A stretch of DNA of 64,000 nucleotides from Saccharothrix sp. NRRL B-16314 (GTDB taxonomy: Bacteria > Actinomycetota > Actinomycetes > Mycobacteriales > Pseudonocardiaceae). Positions 32,784 to 43,322 of this stretch are shown in pieces. Below the pieces are notes generated by a model. The model was not told the DNA's origin. It did not search any database and was given only the letters and a program-made list of their open reading frames with translations. Positions within the stretch are counted from its first letter, which is position 1. Every line of letters starts with the position of its first letter. A program made the translations under genes and the position numbers. Where the stretch lies: positions 1 through 64,000 of the forward strand of contig NZ_JNXC01000026.1 in NCBI RefSeq assembly GCF_000716595.1, written 5' to 3'.

Positions 32784-32985
32784 GTGAGTCCTACGTTCAG
32801 GACCCGTGAGTCCTACGTTCAGAACAACCGTGTCCTACGTTCAGGACCCCCGAGTTCAACGCTCAGAACCGGCCATGTGTCCCGAGCGTTGAATTCGGGG
32901 GTTCCGAACGTAGGACTCACCCGTCCCGAACGTAGGACTCACGCGTTCCGAACGTAGGACTCACGGGACGGGAACGTAGGACTCA
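32784..32985. repeat. 22-bp unit palindromic array, copy 1
   Basis: The unit core TCCTACGTTC starts at 32789, 32811 and 32833, with a variant TTCAACGCTC at 32855. Reverse units follow: GAGCGTTGAA at 32884, then GAACGTAGGA at 32906, 32928, 32950 and 32972. All steps are exactly 22 bp and the centre is 19 bp. The fuller unit reads GTGAGTCCTACGTTC. The array fills the gap between the convergent ends of kynU and the Fic-like gene. The RNA or single strand could fold into one stem of about 85 bp. Confidence 0.95.
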
Positions 32986-32990
32986 CGGGG

Positions 32991-33716
32991 TCAGGGGGTG
33001 GCGGTGTCGGCGATGCTGCGGGCTTCGCGGGCGCCGGCTTCGACGGCCTCGCACCAGAACAGGAGCCAGCGGGTGACGCCCTCGGGGTCACCGGTGGAGA
33101 AGCCGTGCAGGGCGGCCGAGTAGTCGTTCTGACGGCGCAGGCACATCACCTCGGGCACGCCCAACGACTTCGGGTCCAACCCGCCGGCGATCGACGCCAA
33201 GCGGGACGCGGCACGCGCGACCACCCCGTTGGCCGTCTCGAACGGCGCCAGCGACATCAGCTCCCCGTGCACCACGGCCACCAGCACGGGACCGGGAACG
33301 GACGTGCCGCCGGTGACGAGGTTCGCCAGCAGGTCCAGCCGCTCGGACATCCCCGGCTCGGCCCGCGGTCGCCCCAGCTCACCGCCCAGGTCCGCACCCG
33401 CCAGCACGTGCAACCGCGCCAACGCCTGCATCGGCGCCCGCTGCCACGTCGGCAGCACCACGCCCAACGCCTCCGCCACCCGCAGCGCACCGGCCAGCAC
33501 GGGGTCGGTCACCGACCCGTCGGCTGGGATGGCGGTCGGCCCGCCGTCCAACGCCGCCGACGCACGGGCGGCGCGCACGGACGCCTCGGCCGCGGTGGTC
33601 GCCCAGCCGCGCAGGTTCACCCGGTGCCGGTGCACCTGGAACACGGCGTCACGCGCGGCGGCGACGGCGTCGGCCACACCGGGCAGGTCCAGCAGCGGGG
33701 CAAGCGGATCGGTCAC
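32991..33716 (-). CDS. Degenerate Fic-domain protein
   Basis: This 241-residue protein contains AVVHGELMSLAPFETANGVVARA, which aligns with the Fic core HPFxxGNGR but with Ala in place of the catalytic His and other changes (PF and NG kept). N-terminal helices with FQVHRHRVNLRGWATTAAEASVRAARASAALDGG fit the fold. Fic enzymes normally transfer AMP or similar groups; without His this one may be non-catalytic, a regulator or scaffold. I chose GTG 33716 (TDPLAPLLDLPGV). It is divergent from a GNAT gene across a palindrome-rich promoter. Confidence 0.65.
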   Translation of the reverse strand: MTDPLAPLLDLPGVADAVAAARDAVFQVHRHRVNLRGWATTAAEASVRAARASAALDGGPTAIPADGSVTDPVLAGALRVAEALGVVLPTWQRAPMQALARLHVLAGADLGGELGRPRAEPGMSERLDLLANLVTGGTSVPGPVLVAVVHGELMSLAPFETANGVVARAASRLASIAGGLDPKSLGVPEVMCLRRQNDYSAALHGFSTGDPEGVTRWLLFWCEAVEAGAREARSIADTATP

Positions 33717-33742
33717 GCCGCAGAACACTACTCGCCGGTAAG

Positions 33743-33785
33743 TGGCTATCTGAAACAACCTCAAACTGGCTATCTGAGATAGCCA
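33743..33785. promoter_or_regulatory. Operator TGGCTATCT repeats between divergent genes
   Basis: TGGCTATCT occurs at 33743 and 33767, and AGATAGCCA at 33777-33785. The last two form a 19-bp palindrome centred on one base. The site lies between the Fic-like and GNAT starts and overlaps the likely promoters. Confidence 0.6.
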
Positions 33786-33809
33786 CTACACCGCATTACC
33801 GTCCGGGGC

Positions 33810-34379
33810 ATGAACTGGTACGACCGCCCGGTGCTCGCCGGCGACCACGTCCGCCTCGAACCCCTCACCCCCGACCACGTCGAGGGCCTGCACGAGGCGG
33901 GCAAGGACCCGGACGTCTGGACCTGGCTCAGCACACCCCACCCCACCACCGTCGACGAGACCCGCGCGTACGTCGAGCGGAGCCTGGCCGACCCGACCCG
34001 CCTGGCGTGGGCCCAGATCGACCCCCGCACGAACGAGGTCGCCGGCACGACGTCGTACTACGAGATCGACCCGAAGCACCGCGGCCTCTACATCGGACAC
34101 ACCTGGATCGGCACGCGCTGGCAGCGCACCGCCCTCAACACCGACGCCAAGCTCCTGCTGCTCCGACGGGCCTTCGAGGACCTGGGCGCGCTTCGCGTCG
34201 GCTGGCACACGGACCTCCGCAACGAACGCTCCCAGCGGGCCATCGAACGCCTCGGCGCGACCCGCGAAGGCGTCCTCCGGGTGCACCGCGTCCGTCCGGA
34301 CGGAACTCTGCGCGACACCGTCGTGTACTCGATGACGGCGGCCGAGTGGCCGGCTGCGAGGGCCGCCCTGACCACGTGA
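33810..34379 (+). CDS. GNAT-family N-acetyltransferase (RimJ/RimL-like)
   Basis: This 189-residue protein starts MNWYDRPVLAGDHVRLEPLTPDH. It carries the GNAT fold with GTTSYYEIDPKHRGLYIGHTWIG, RRAFEDLGALRVGWHTDLRNERSQRAIERLGATREGVLR (acetyl-CoA region and the conserved Asn-xx-Ser) and a C-terminal strand. This subtype acetylates protein N-termini or small molecules; the substrate is unknown. It stands alone on its strand, 200 bp before acs, and shares a promoter region with the Fic-like gene. Confidence 0.85.
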   Translation: MNWYDRPVLAGDHVRLEPLTPDHVEGLHEAGKDPDVWTWLSTPHPTTVDETRAYVERSLADPTRLAWAQIDPRTNEVAGTTSYYEIDPKHRGLYIGHTWIGTRWQRTALNTDAKLLLLRRAFEDLGALRVGWHTDLRNERSQRAIERLGATREGVLRVHRVRPDGTLRDTVVYSMTAAEWPAARAALTT

Positions 34380-34582
34380 CGCGAGTCACGGAGTGTGCCG
34401 CTGGTCGCAGCCTAGGTGTCGTTCGGCGGAATCGCGGTGGTCAGCGGGCGTGCCACGGGTTACACAGTTACCCACGCGTTTCCCAATCCGCCGAAATTGG
34501 TCTGAACCTTTTGGGTGCACAGTGACCTCGATCGCACTACGGTCGGTGCCGCACCCCCACGGATTCAGGAGGTCCGCCCACC

Positions 34583-36559
<1,977 letters not shown>

Positions 36560-36571
36560 CCAGGGGTTGGG

Positions 36572-36603
36572 AGGGGTGTTCACCGAGTGGTGGACACCCC
36601 TTT
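36572..36603 (+). terminator. Terminator after acsA
   Basis: The arms AGGGGTGTTCACC and GGTGGACACCCCT pair with a GAGT loop and one G-T type mismatch, followed by TTTCGCG. Confidence 0.8.
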
Positions 36604-36684
36604 CGCGTTGCTAGGGTCGTGGGGGTGAGCCGGGAAGTCTGGTCGGCACGAGGATGAGCCGTACCCGACGCACCGGAGTGGATC

Positions 36685-37884
36685 TTGACGAGTCGCAAGC
36701 GGAACGCCGCCACCGAGTTCGCGCGCTACCTGCGCACCGAAACGGTCGGCGGCATGATCCTGCTGGCCGCGACCGCCGTGGCGTTGATCTGGGCGAACTC
36801 ACCCCTGTCCGGCGCGTACACCGCGCTGCGTGACTTCCACCTCGGGCCGGAGTCGCTGCACCTGAGCCTGAGCGTCGGCGACTGGGCCAAGGACGGCCTG
36901 CTCGCGATCTTCTTCTTCGTCGCCGGGCTGGAGCTCAAGCGCGAGCTCGTGATCGGCGAGCTGAACGACTTCAAGGCCGCGATCCTGCCGGTGGTGGCGG
37001 CGGTCGGCGGCATGGTCGTGCCCGCGGCGATCGCGCTCGGCGTCGGCTGGGGCGAGCCGGGGATCGAACGGGCGTGGGCGATCCCGGTGGCCACGGACAT
37101 CGCGTTCGCGCTGGGCGTGCTGGCGATCACCGCGTCGGGCCTGCCGAACAGCCTGCGGTTGTTCCTGCTCAGCCTCGCCGTGGTGGACGACCTCGGTGCG
37201 ATCGTGCTGATCGCGGTGCTGTTCACGGCGACGTTCAACCTGGTCGCGGCGGCGGCTGCGGTGGCGTTGCTGGCGCTCTACGCGTTCCTCCAGCACAAGC
37301 GGGTGACGACACCCTGGCTCTACGTGCCGATCGCGGTGGGCACGTGGGTCGCCGTGCACGCGGCGGGCGTGCACGCCACCATCGCCGGCGTCGCGCTGGC
37401 CCTGCTGACCCGCGTGCGCAAGGACAACTACGAGCACGAAGCGCCCGCGCTGCGGCTGGAGCACCGGTTGCAGCCGTGGTCGGCGGCCGTGGCGGTGCCG
37501 GTGTTCGCGCTGTTCGCGGCCGGCGTGCCGGTGAACGGCGAGGCGCTGGGCGCGTTGTTCTCGGACCGGCTGGCGCTCGGCGTGATGCTGGGCCTGGTGG
37601 TGGGCAAGCTCGTCGGCATCGTCGGCGCGTCCGCGTTGGCGGTGCTGCTCAAGGCCGCGGTGTGGCCGAGCGGAGCCGGACCGCGGGACATCGTCGCGGT
37701 CGCCATGCTCGGCGGCGTCGGGTTCACGGTGAGCCTGCTGATCTCCGACCTCGCCCTGGAGGGCGCCGCCGCCGAACAGGCCAAGGCGGCCGTGCTGCTG
37801 GCGTCGCTGGCGGCCTCGTTGCTGGCCGCGGTGCTGCTGGTGCGGCGCAACCGGGTGCACCAGCGCGCCGACGACGACGCCTGA
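36685..37884 (+). CDS. nhaA: Na+/H+ antiporter NhaA
   Basis: This 399-residue, 11-12 helix protein exchanges Na+ or Li+ for protons across the cytoplasmic membrane. Recognisable parts are ETVGGMILLAATAVALIWANSP, the helix pair with FFFVAGLELKRELVIGEL, WAIPVATDIAFALGVLA, and LAVVDDLGAIVLIAVLF with the two adjacent ion-binding aspartates. GVGFTVSLLISDLAL near the C-terminus also fits. The TTG start is supported by GGAGTG upstream and by the family N-terminus. Confidence 0.95.
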   Translation: MTSRKRNAATEFARYLRTETVGGMILLAATAVALIWANSPLSGAYTALRDFHLGPESLHLSLSVGDWAKDGLLAIFFFVAGLELKRELVIGELNDFKAAILPVVAAVGGMVVPAAIALGVGWGEPGIERAWAIPVATDIAFALGVLAITASGLPNSLRLFLLSLAVVDDLGAIVLIAVLFTATFNLVAAAAAVALLALYAFLQHKRVTTPWLYVPIAVGTWVAVHAAGVHATIAGVALALLTRVRKDNYEHEAPALRLEHRLQPWSAAVAVPVFALFAAGVPVNGEALGALFSDRLALGVMLGLVVGKLVGIVGASALAVLLKAAVWPSGAGPRDIVAVAMLGGVGFTVSLLISDLALEGAAAEQAKAAVLLASLAASLLAAVLLVRRNRVHQRADDDA

Positions 37885-37963
37885 ACCGGCCGGGATCGGC
37901 GGAGAATCGCGGACATCAGCCAGTCGTGGAGCCCCGGTGGGCGGTGCATGGCACGATGAACCG

Positions 37964-38440
37964 GTGACCAGCGCTCGGGAGACCACCAACGGCAGCGGAC
38001 TGCCACCTGTTCCGTCGATCCCGTTGACCGCGGAGAGCGCGGTCAAGATCGCGGAGGAAACGTCCATCGGCGGCTTGGTGCGCGATGCGACGGCCCACCT
38101 GTCGACGTTGCTCAGGGCCGAGGTCGAGCTGGCCAAGTCCGAGGTCGCGGGCGAGATCAAGAAGGGCGTGCGGGGCAGCGTCTACTTCATCCTCGCGCTG
38201 GCGGTGCTGCCGTTCGCCCTCATCCTGCTCTTCATGACCCTGGCCCACGCGCTGCACGACCTGTTCGACTTCCCGCTGTCGTTGTCGTTCCTGATCGTGT
38301 TCGTCGTCGTGATCGCCACGGTGGGGCTGCTGGTCGCCCTCGGCGTGCGGAAGATGAAGAAGCTGCGTGCGCCACAGCGGACCATCGCGTCGGCCAAGGA
38401 CACCGTCGCGGCCCTCCGCCACCGCGGCGAAGGCCACTGA
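37964..38440 (+). CDS. Holin-X/DUF1469-like membrane protein
   Basis: This 158-residue protein has an amphipathic region (IGGLVRDATAHLSTLLRAEVELAKSEVAGEIKKGVRG) followed by two transmembrane helices (YFILALAVLPFALILLFMTLAHAL and LSFLIVFVVVIATVGLLVALGV). A basic tail ends it. This is the layout of the actinobacterial Phage_holin_3_6 (DUF1469) group. Despite the name these are chromosomal proteins of unknown role. It precedes the alpha/beta hydrolase as Rv3669 precedes ephE in mycobacteria. The start is GTG 37964. Confidence 0.75.
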   Translation: MTSARETTNGSGLPPVPSIPLTAESAVKIAEETSIGGLVRDATAHLSTLLRAEVELAKSEVAGEIKKGVRGSVYFILALAVLPFALILLFMTLAHALHDLFDFPLSLSFLIVFVVVIATVGLLVALGVRKMKKLRAPQRTIASAKDTVAALRHRGEGH

Positions 38441-38448
38441 ACCGCGCC

Positions 38449-39372
38449 GTGCGGCTGCCCGACCCGTCGACCGCTCGGGTGCCCGGCCCCTGGGCGCACC
38501 GCGACGTGTCCGCGAACGGCATCCGCCTGCACGTCGCCGAGCTGGGCGAAGGTCCGCTCGTGCTGCTGCTGCACGGTTTCCCGGAGTTCTGGTGGTCGTG
38601 GCGGCACCAGCTGGTCGCGATCGCCGAGGCGGGCTACCGGGCCGTCGCCGTCGACCTGCGCGGCTACGGCGACTCGGACAAACCACCGCGCGGGTACGAC
38701 GGGTTCACGCTCGCCGGTGACGTCGCGGGCCTGGTGAAGGCGCTCGGCGAACCGCGCGCGCACCTCGTCGGCCACGCCTGGGGCGGCATGCTGGCGTGGA
38801 CGGTCGGCGCCATGCACCCCCGCCTCGTCTACTCGGTGACGGCCGTCTCCGCGCCGCACCCGTTGGCGCTGCGCCGCGCGATCCGGCGCCACCCGCGGCA
38901 CCAGGGCCGGGCCAGCGCCCACCTGTTCCGCTTCCAGCTGCCGATGTACCCGGAGCGGTGGCTGACCAAGGACGGCGGCGCGGCGGTGGCCGGCCTGCTC
39001 GGCGCGTGGGGTGGTCCTAAGTGGACGGTGTCGCCCGAGTTCGACGAGGTGGTGCGGCGCAACCGGGAGGCCGTCCTGGTGCAGGGCGTCGCGCACAGCT
39101 CGATGGAGTACTTCCGCTGGGCGGTGCGCTCCCAGCTGCGCGGCGACGGCCGCCGGTTCGCCGAGGCCGTCGACCGCCGGCTGGAGGTGCCGGTGCTCCA
39201 GGTGCACGGCGCGCTCGACCCGGTGATGCTCCAGACGACGGCGTCCGACTCGGGCATCTGGACGGGTGCCCGCTCGTCGTTCCAGGTGGTGCCGGAGGTA
39301 GGTCACTTCCCGCACCAGGAAGCGCCCCAGACCACGAGCCGGATCGTCACCGACTTCCTGGCGAAGGTCTGA
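38449..39372 (+). CDS. Alpha/beta hydrolase, EphE-like but lacking the epoxide-hydrolase nucleophile
   Basis: This 307-residue hydrolase fits the epoxide hydrolase/dehalogenase group by GPLVLLLHGFPEFWWSWRHQ (oxyanion HGFP), AVDLRGYGDSDKP, an Asp in HGALDPVM and the C-terminal VGHFPHQEAP with the catalytic His. The nucleophile elbow, normally GHDWGG, reads GHAWGG, so the Asp is replaced by Ala. The enzyme therefore may not hydrolyse epoxides by the usual covalent mechanism. Position next to marP matches Rv3670 (ephE). It starts at GTG 38449, nine bases after the previous stop, so the two genes are cotranscribed. Confidence 0.85.
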   Translation: MRLPDPSTARVPGPWAHRDVSANGIRLHVAELGEGPLVLLLHGFPEFWWSWRHQLVAIAEAGYRAVAVDLRGYGDSDKPPRGYDGFTLAGDVAGLVKALGEPRAHLVGHAWGGMLAWTVGAMHPRLVYSVTAVSAPHPLALRRAIRRHPRHQGRASAHLFRFQLPMYPERWLTKDGGAAVAGLLGAWGGPKWTVSPEFDEVVRRNREAVLVQGVAHSSMEYFRWAVRSQLRGDGRRFAEAVDRRLEVPVLQVHGALDPVMLQTTASDSGIWTGARSSFQVVPEVGHFPHQEAPQTTSRIVTDFLAKV

Positions 39373-40560
39373 TCAGGACGCGCAGGTCTGGGTGGACGCG
39401 CGCCGCACCATCGTCGGCGCGTCCGCCACCTCCTGCGCGACTTCCTGCGCGGTCAGCACGAAACCGGTCTCCTGGTCGTCGACGGCCGCGCCGAACACCA
39501 CGCCGATCACCCGGCCCTGCGGGTCGACCAGCGGGCCGCCGGAGTTGCCGCTGCGCACCTTCGCCCGCACCGTGTACACCTCCCGCGTCACGGTCTGCGC
39601 GTCGTAGATGTCCGGCCCGCGCAGCATCGGGATCCGCTCCCGGACCCGCGCCTCGGACGCCGTGTACGGGCCGTCCAGCGGGTAGCCGAGCACGATCCCG
39701 TCCTCGCCCTGCGCGATCTCGTCGGTGCGGAACTCCAGCGGCACGGCCTCCAGGTCCGGCACGGCGAGGATCGCGATGTCCGTCTGCGGGTCGTAGTGCA
39801 CGACCGTGGCGTCGAACTGGCCGAGCCCGACTTCCACCGTGACCTCGGTGGTGCCCGCGACGACGTGCGCGTTCGTCATCACGCGCTCGGGCGAGATGAC
39901 GAAACCCGTGCCCTCCAACGCGCGCGAGCACGACGGCGCGCGTCCGCGCACCTTCAGCACGCTGGGCCGCAGCTGCTGCACGATCGGGTTCGAGCTCAGC
40001 CCCGGGTCCGGCGGGCCGACCTCCTTCAACGGCATCTGGTTGAACGGGTCCACCGCGGCCGGGAAGCCCGACACGTCGAACAGGTTCTGGAGGTCGTCGG
40101 CCAACGTCCGCGCCGCCTGCGGCATGGTGTCGTCCACCGTGGACAGGATCACCGACTGGTTCAGCGCCTTGGCCAGCGACGGCAGGCCCGCGACCATGGT
40201 CAGCGGCAGCGCGATCATCCACGCCACCACGAACACCACGGCGCCCTGCACGATCGCGCCCAGCGCGTTGTCCGCGCCGCGCAGCGGACTGGAGTTGACC
40301 CGGGGCTTGATGATGCGGCCGACGTACACGCCGAGCGTCTCGCCCAGCGCGACCAGCAGCACCACGATGCCGACCGCGAACACGACCTTGGTCACCACGT
40401 TGTCGAACTGCGCCACCGCCAGCGGCGCGAGCTGCGTGCCGAGGACCAGTCCGATCAGGACGCCGACGAAGGCGGGCAGCGCGACGACCATGCCCTGCCG
40501 TGCGCCCGACACGGCGGCGAAGGCGGCGAGCGCCAGCACCAGGAGGTCAACCCAGTTCAC
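39373..40560 (-). CDS. marP: Membrane-anchored serine protease, MarP type
   Basis: This 395-residue protein has an N-terminal CvpA-like domain of four transmembrane helices (NWVDLLVLALAAFAAVSG to about residue 125). An extracytoplasmic trypsin-like domain follows, with His in TNAHVVAG (about 231), Asp in DPQTDIAILAV and Ser in GNSGGPLVDPQG (about 338). C-terminal VRRASTQTCAS and CSRAL supply cysteines for the regulatory disulfide known in MarP. In M. tuberculosis MarP (Rv3671c) is needed for acid resistance and cleaves the cell-wall hydrolase RipA. The GTG start has GGAGG upstream and overlaps the Nudix stop. Confidence 0.93.
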   Translation of the reverse strand: MNWVDLLVLALAAFAAVSGARQGMVVALPAFVGVLIGLVLGTQLAPLAVAQFDNVVTKVVFAVGIVVLLVALGETLGVYVGRIIKPRVNSSPLRGADNALGAIVQGAVVFVVAWMIALPLTMVAGLPSLAKALNQSVILSTVDDTMPQAARTLADDLQNLFDVSGFPAAVDPFNQMPLKEVGPPDPGLSSNPIVQQLRPSVLKVRGRAPSCSRALEGTGFVISPERVMTNAHVVAGTTEVTVEVGLGQFDATVVHYDPQTDIAILAVPDLEAVPLEFRTDEIAQGEDGIVLGYPLDGPYTASEARVRERIPMLRGPDIYDAQTVTREVYTVRAKVRSGNSGGPLVDPQGRVIGVVFGAAVDDQETGFVLTAQEVAQEVADAPTMVRRASTQTCAS

Positions 40561-41228
40561 GGAACCTCCGTCGCACGCAAGGCCAGGTCGAGGTCGCGCA
40601 CGTCCGCGGTGTCCCACGGCCGTTCCCAGCCGCCCAGGGCGAGCAGCCCGTTGAGCAGGCCGGCGGTGAAGCCCCACACCAGCATCCCCGGCGCGGAGAA
40701 CGCCGGACCGGTGTAACCGGACGGGTGGCTCACCCGGAACCGGTTCGCCGGGTCCGCCAGGTGCGCGATCGGCACCCGCGCCACGGCGGCGGTCTCGCCC
40801 GGGTCGACCGGCGCGACCGGCGACGGCTCGTCCCAGTGCGCCAGCACCGGCGTGACGACGAACCCGGACACCGGCACGTACAGCTCCGGCAGCGTGGCGA
40901 CCGGCCGGACGCCTTCGCGCAGCACACCGGTCTCCTCGTACGCCTCGCGCAGCGCCGTGTCCACCGGCCCGTCGTCGGTCGGGTCGGCCGCGCCGCCGGG
41001 GAAGGCGACCTGGCCGGGGTGCGAGCCGAGGGTGTCGGCCCGGCGCAGCAGCAGCACGTCCGGGCCTGCACCGCCGTCGCCGAACAGCATCAGCACGGCG
41101 GCGGGACGTCCGGTGCCGTCCGGCGGCGGCGAGATGCGGGTGAACGTGCGGGCGTCGATGTCGGCGGTGGCCTTGACCAGGCCGCCCATCCACTCCGGCA
41201 CACCGTCCGGATCGACCAGGGCCGTCAT
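40557..41228 (-). CDS. Nudix hydrolase, CoA pyrophosphatase type
   Basis: This 223-residue protein has a Nudix box in PGQVAFPGGAADPTDDGPVDTALREAYEETGV (about residues 82-114), with the CoA-type upstream LRRADTLGSHPGQ. Proteins of this kind (NudL, Rv3672c) hydrolyse CoA or oxidised CoA to phosphopantetheine and 3',5'-ADP. It overlaps both neighbours (marP downstream, the thioredoxin-like gene upstream) by four bases, giving a nth-tlpA-nudL-marP operon. The enzymatic assignment is by family; substrate not proven. Confidence 0.88.
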   Translation of the reverse strand: MTALVDPDGVPEWMGGLVKATADIDARTFTRISPPPDGTGRPAAVLMLFGDGGAGPDVLLLRRADTLGSHPGQVAFPGGAADPTDDGPVDTALREAYEETGVLREGVRPVATLPELYVPVSGFVVTPVLAHWDEPSPVAPVDPGETAAVARVPIAHLADPANRFRVSHPSGYTGPAFSAPGMLVWGFTAGLLNGLLALGGWERPWDTADVRDLDLALRATEVP

Positions 41229-41815
41229 CCGACCACCTCGCGCACCTGGTCGACCGACGTGAACGCGATGGGGTCGGTCACCTCGGCGAACGACCCGTCC
41301 ACCCCGGTGACGTAGCTCACGGGCAACCTCGGTGGCACGCGCAGGGCTTTGCGCACACCGTCGCCCTCGTCGAAGACCGCGGGCAGGTGCACGCCGAGTT
41401 TCGCCAACAGCTCCAGACCGTCAGCCTCCTTGCTCCCCACCAGGACCGCCACCACCGGCACCGCGCCCGGCTCCTGCGCGTACGCGTCCAGGACCTTCAG
41501 CTCCTCCTGACAGGGAACGCACCACGTCGCCCAGAAGTTCACCAGGACCCGACCGGACGCAGCGGAAGCCATGTCCACCTGCTGCCCGTCGCCGAGGCAC
41601 GTGACCGTGACGCCGCGCAGCGCCTGCGGTCCCTGGCCGTCCGCCCGGGTGCACGGCCGCAGCGCCGCCTGGCCGCGCACGACGCCCAGGTCAGCCGTCG
41701 GCGCCGTCCGGGTGGGCACGGCCTGGTCGTTCTCCGATGAACGCGGCCACAGCGCGACGACACCCGCCACCGCCAGCACCAGGGCGACGACGACCCACCG
41801 CGCTGCGACGCTCAC
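41225..41815 (-). CDS. TlpA/thioredoxin-like membrane-anchored protein
   Basis: This 196-residue protein has an N-terminal signal anchor ([21 protein letters not shown]). The thioredoxin fold carries [22 protein letters not shown], the CxxC being WCVPC at about residue 99, then [11 protein letters not shown] with the cis-Pro. It should act as a periplasm-side disulfide oxidoreductase, as Rv3673c in the same operon. The GTG at 41815 overlaps the nth stop, and the end overlaps the Nudix start. Confidence 0.9.
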   Translation of the reverse strand: MSVAARWVVVALVLAVAGVVALWPRSSENDQAVPTRTAPTADLGVVRGQAALRPCTRADGQGPQALRGVTVTCLGDGQQVDMASAASGRVLVNFWATWCVPCQEELKVLDAYAQEPGAVPVVAVLVGSKEADGLELLAKLGVHLPAVFDEGDGVRKALRVPPRLPVSYVTGVDGSFAEVTDPIAFTSVDQVREVVG

Positions 41816-42579
41816 GCCGGCTTCGCCCCCGCCCGCACGCGCTCGGCGAGTTCGATCAGGTGCGGTGCTTCCTCGCCCTTGACCAGCTTCTGCGCCTTGA
41901 CCGGGTCGACCTGCCCGATGCCGTAGGACGGGCACTGCGGCGCCAGCAGGCACGCGCCGCACGCGGGGGTGCGGGCGTGGCAGACGCGGCGGCCGTGGAA
42001 GATCGTGCGGTGCGAGAGCAGGGTCCACTCCTTGCGCTCGATCAGCGCGCCCACGACGTGCTCGACCTTGACCGGGTCCTCCTCCTCGGTCCAGCCCCAG
42101 CGGCGGACGAGCCGGCCGAAGTGGGTGTCGACCGTGATCCCCGGCACGCCGAACGCGTCGCCCAGCACCACGTTCGCGGTCTTGCGCCCGACGCCGGGCA
42201 GCGTCACCAGGTCCTTGAGGTTGCCCGGCACCTCGCCGCCGAACCGCTCCACCAGCGCGGAGCCCAGGCCGATCAGCGACGTCGCCTTGTTCCGGTAGAA
42301 GCCGGTCGACTTGATCAGCTCCTCCAGCTCCGCGCGGTCGGCCGAGGCGTAGTCGGCGGCCGTGGGGTAGCGGCGGAACAGCGCGGGCGTGACGAGGTTC
42401 ACCCGGACGTCGGTGGTCTGCGCGGAGAGCACGACCGCGACCAGGAGCTGCAACGGGTCCTCGAAGTCCAGTTCGCAGTGCGCGTCGGGGTAACCCTCAC
42501 CGAGGACCCGCACCATGCGTCGCGCCCGGCGGACCAGCCCCAGCCTCGTCTCCGGCTGCTTCGCCGCGCTCTTCGCCAT
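41812..42579 (-). CDS. nth: Endonuclease III
   Basis: This 255-residue DNA glycosylase/AP lyase removes oxidised pyrimidines. The helix-hairpin-helix and catalytic lysine are in [18 protein letters not shown] (about 134-151), the catalytic Asp is in [12 protein letters not shown], and the 4Fe-4S cluster ligands are in [17 protein letters not shown]. Length is slightly above the E. coli enzyme owing to an N-terminal extension. It is the first gene of the four-gene operon ending with marP. Confidence 0.97.
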   Translation of the reverse strand: MAKSAAKQPETRLGLVRRARRMVRVLGEGYPDAHCELDFEDPLQLLVAVVLSAQTTDVRVNLVTPALFRRYPTAADYASADRAELEELIKSTGFYRNKATSLIGLGSALVERFGGEVPGNLKDLVTLPGVGRKTANVVLGDAFGVPGITVDTHFGRLVRRWGWTEEEDPVKVEHVVGALIERKEWTLLSHRTIFHGRRVCHARTPACGACLLAPQCPSYGIGQVDPVKAQKLVKGEEAPHLIELAERVRAGAKPA

Positions 42580-42857
42580 GCGCCCAGGTTAATGGCCGAC
42601 GCGTGGTGGACGGCGGCTCGGTCGTCCGACCGCCCGATCGCCCGGGAGGCGCCGCGCCGCCGGTGTCCCGCCCGTCCGGGGGAGCCGGTACCGATCCACC
42701 CGGCGACGGCCCGTTTGAAGCGGCACGATCACGGGCAAGCAACCACGAGCGGACCGTGCACGTCCTCTGGACAACACGACGGACGACCTCGAACCGACAC
42801 GCCAGAGTGACCCCCTTGACCGCGCGCCGAACCGGATGCGCAAAGATCGGAGCCATC

Positions 42858-43109
42858 ATGACTGCCTGGTTCGTCATCGCCGTTCCGATCGTGATCATGT
42901 TCTTCGCACTCTTCATGGAGCGCGTTGAAGCTCGCCTCCGGCACGTAGCCGTGCAGGAGGACGAGGTCGAGGAGTTCCTGGAGTCGGCGCGCCCCGACGA
43001 GGTCAGGGCGCTCTACGGGCACGGCATCGGCCGCGCGCTGGAGCTGTTCCGGCTGCGCAGGCTGGGTGGTCGTGCCAGGAACCTGCGTCAGCGGCGAACC
43101 CGCCGCTAA
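42858..43109 (+). CDS. Small membrane protein
   Basis: This 83-residue protein has one N-terminal helix (AWFVIAVPIVIMFFALFMERVE) and a charged tail (EVEEFLESARPDEVRALYGHGIGRALELFRLRRL). It corresponds in position to Rv3675, between nth and crp. The function is unknown. The 278 bp between nth and this gene contain only the divergent promoters as far as I can see. Confidence 0.75.
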   Translation: MTAWFVIAVPIVIMFFALFMERVEARLRHVAVQEDEVEEFLESARPDEVRALYGHGIGRALELFRLRRLGGRARNLRQRRTRR

Positions 43110-43127
43110 GCGGGGCAAGACCGGCGA

Positions 43128-43158
43128 GGCCCACGGGGTCAACCCCCGGCGGGCCTTA
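43128..43158 (+). terminator. Terminator hairpin before crp
   Basis: Arms AGGCCC-ACGGGG and CCCC-GGC-GGGCCTT give an imperfect stem downstream of the small membrane protein gene. Confidence 0.55.
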
Positions 43159-43322
43159 TCGGGCTGTCCGCGTCAATGTCATCAGGGCTTCGGTAGCGGC
43201 GTGCCGAAAGGCGATCCACACCACAGCCCTTAGACTGCACTCAGTGATCGGCGGCAGGCGCTGATCCGCCAGAAGGCGGAACGCGCTCAACCATGCCGCC
43301 GCGTCTCGACAGGAGGGACGAG

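Noticed and set aside
32784-32985. CRISPR array interpretation of the 22-bp repeats
   Set aside because: Units are contiguous without unique spacers, appear in inverted orientation, and no cas genes are nearby.
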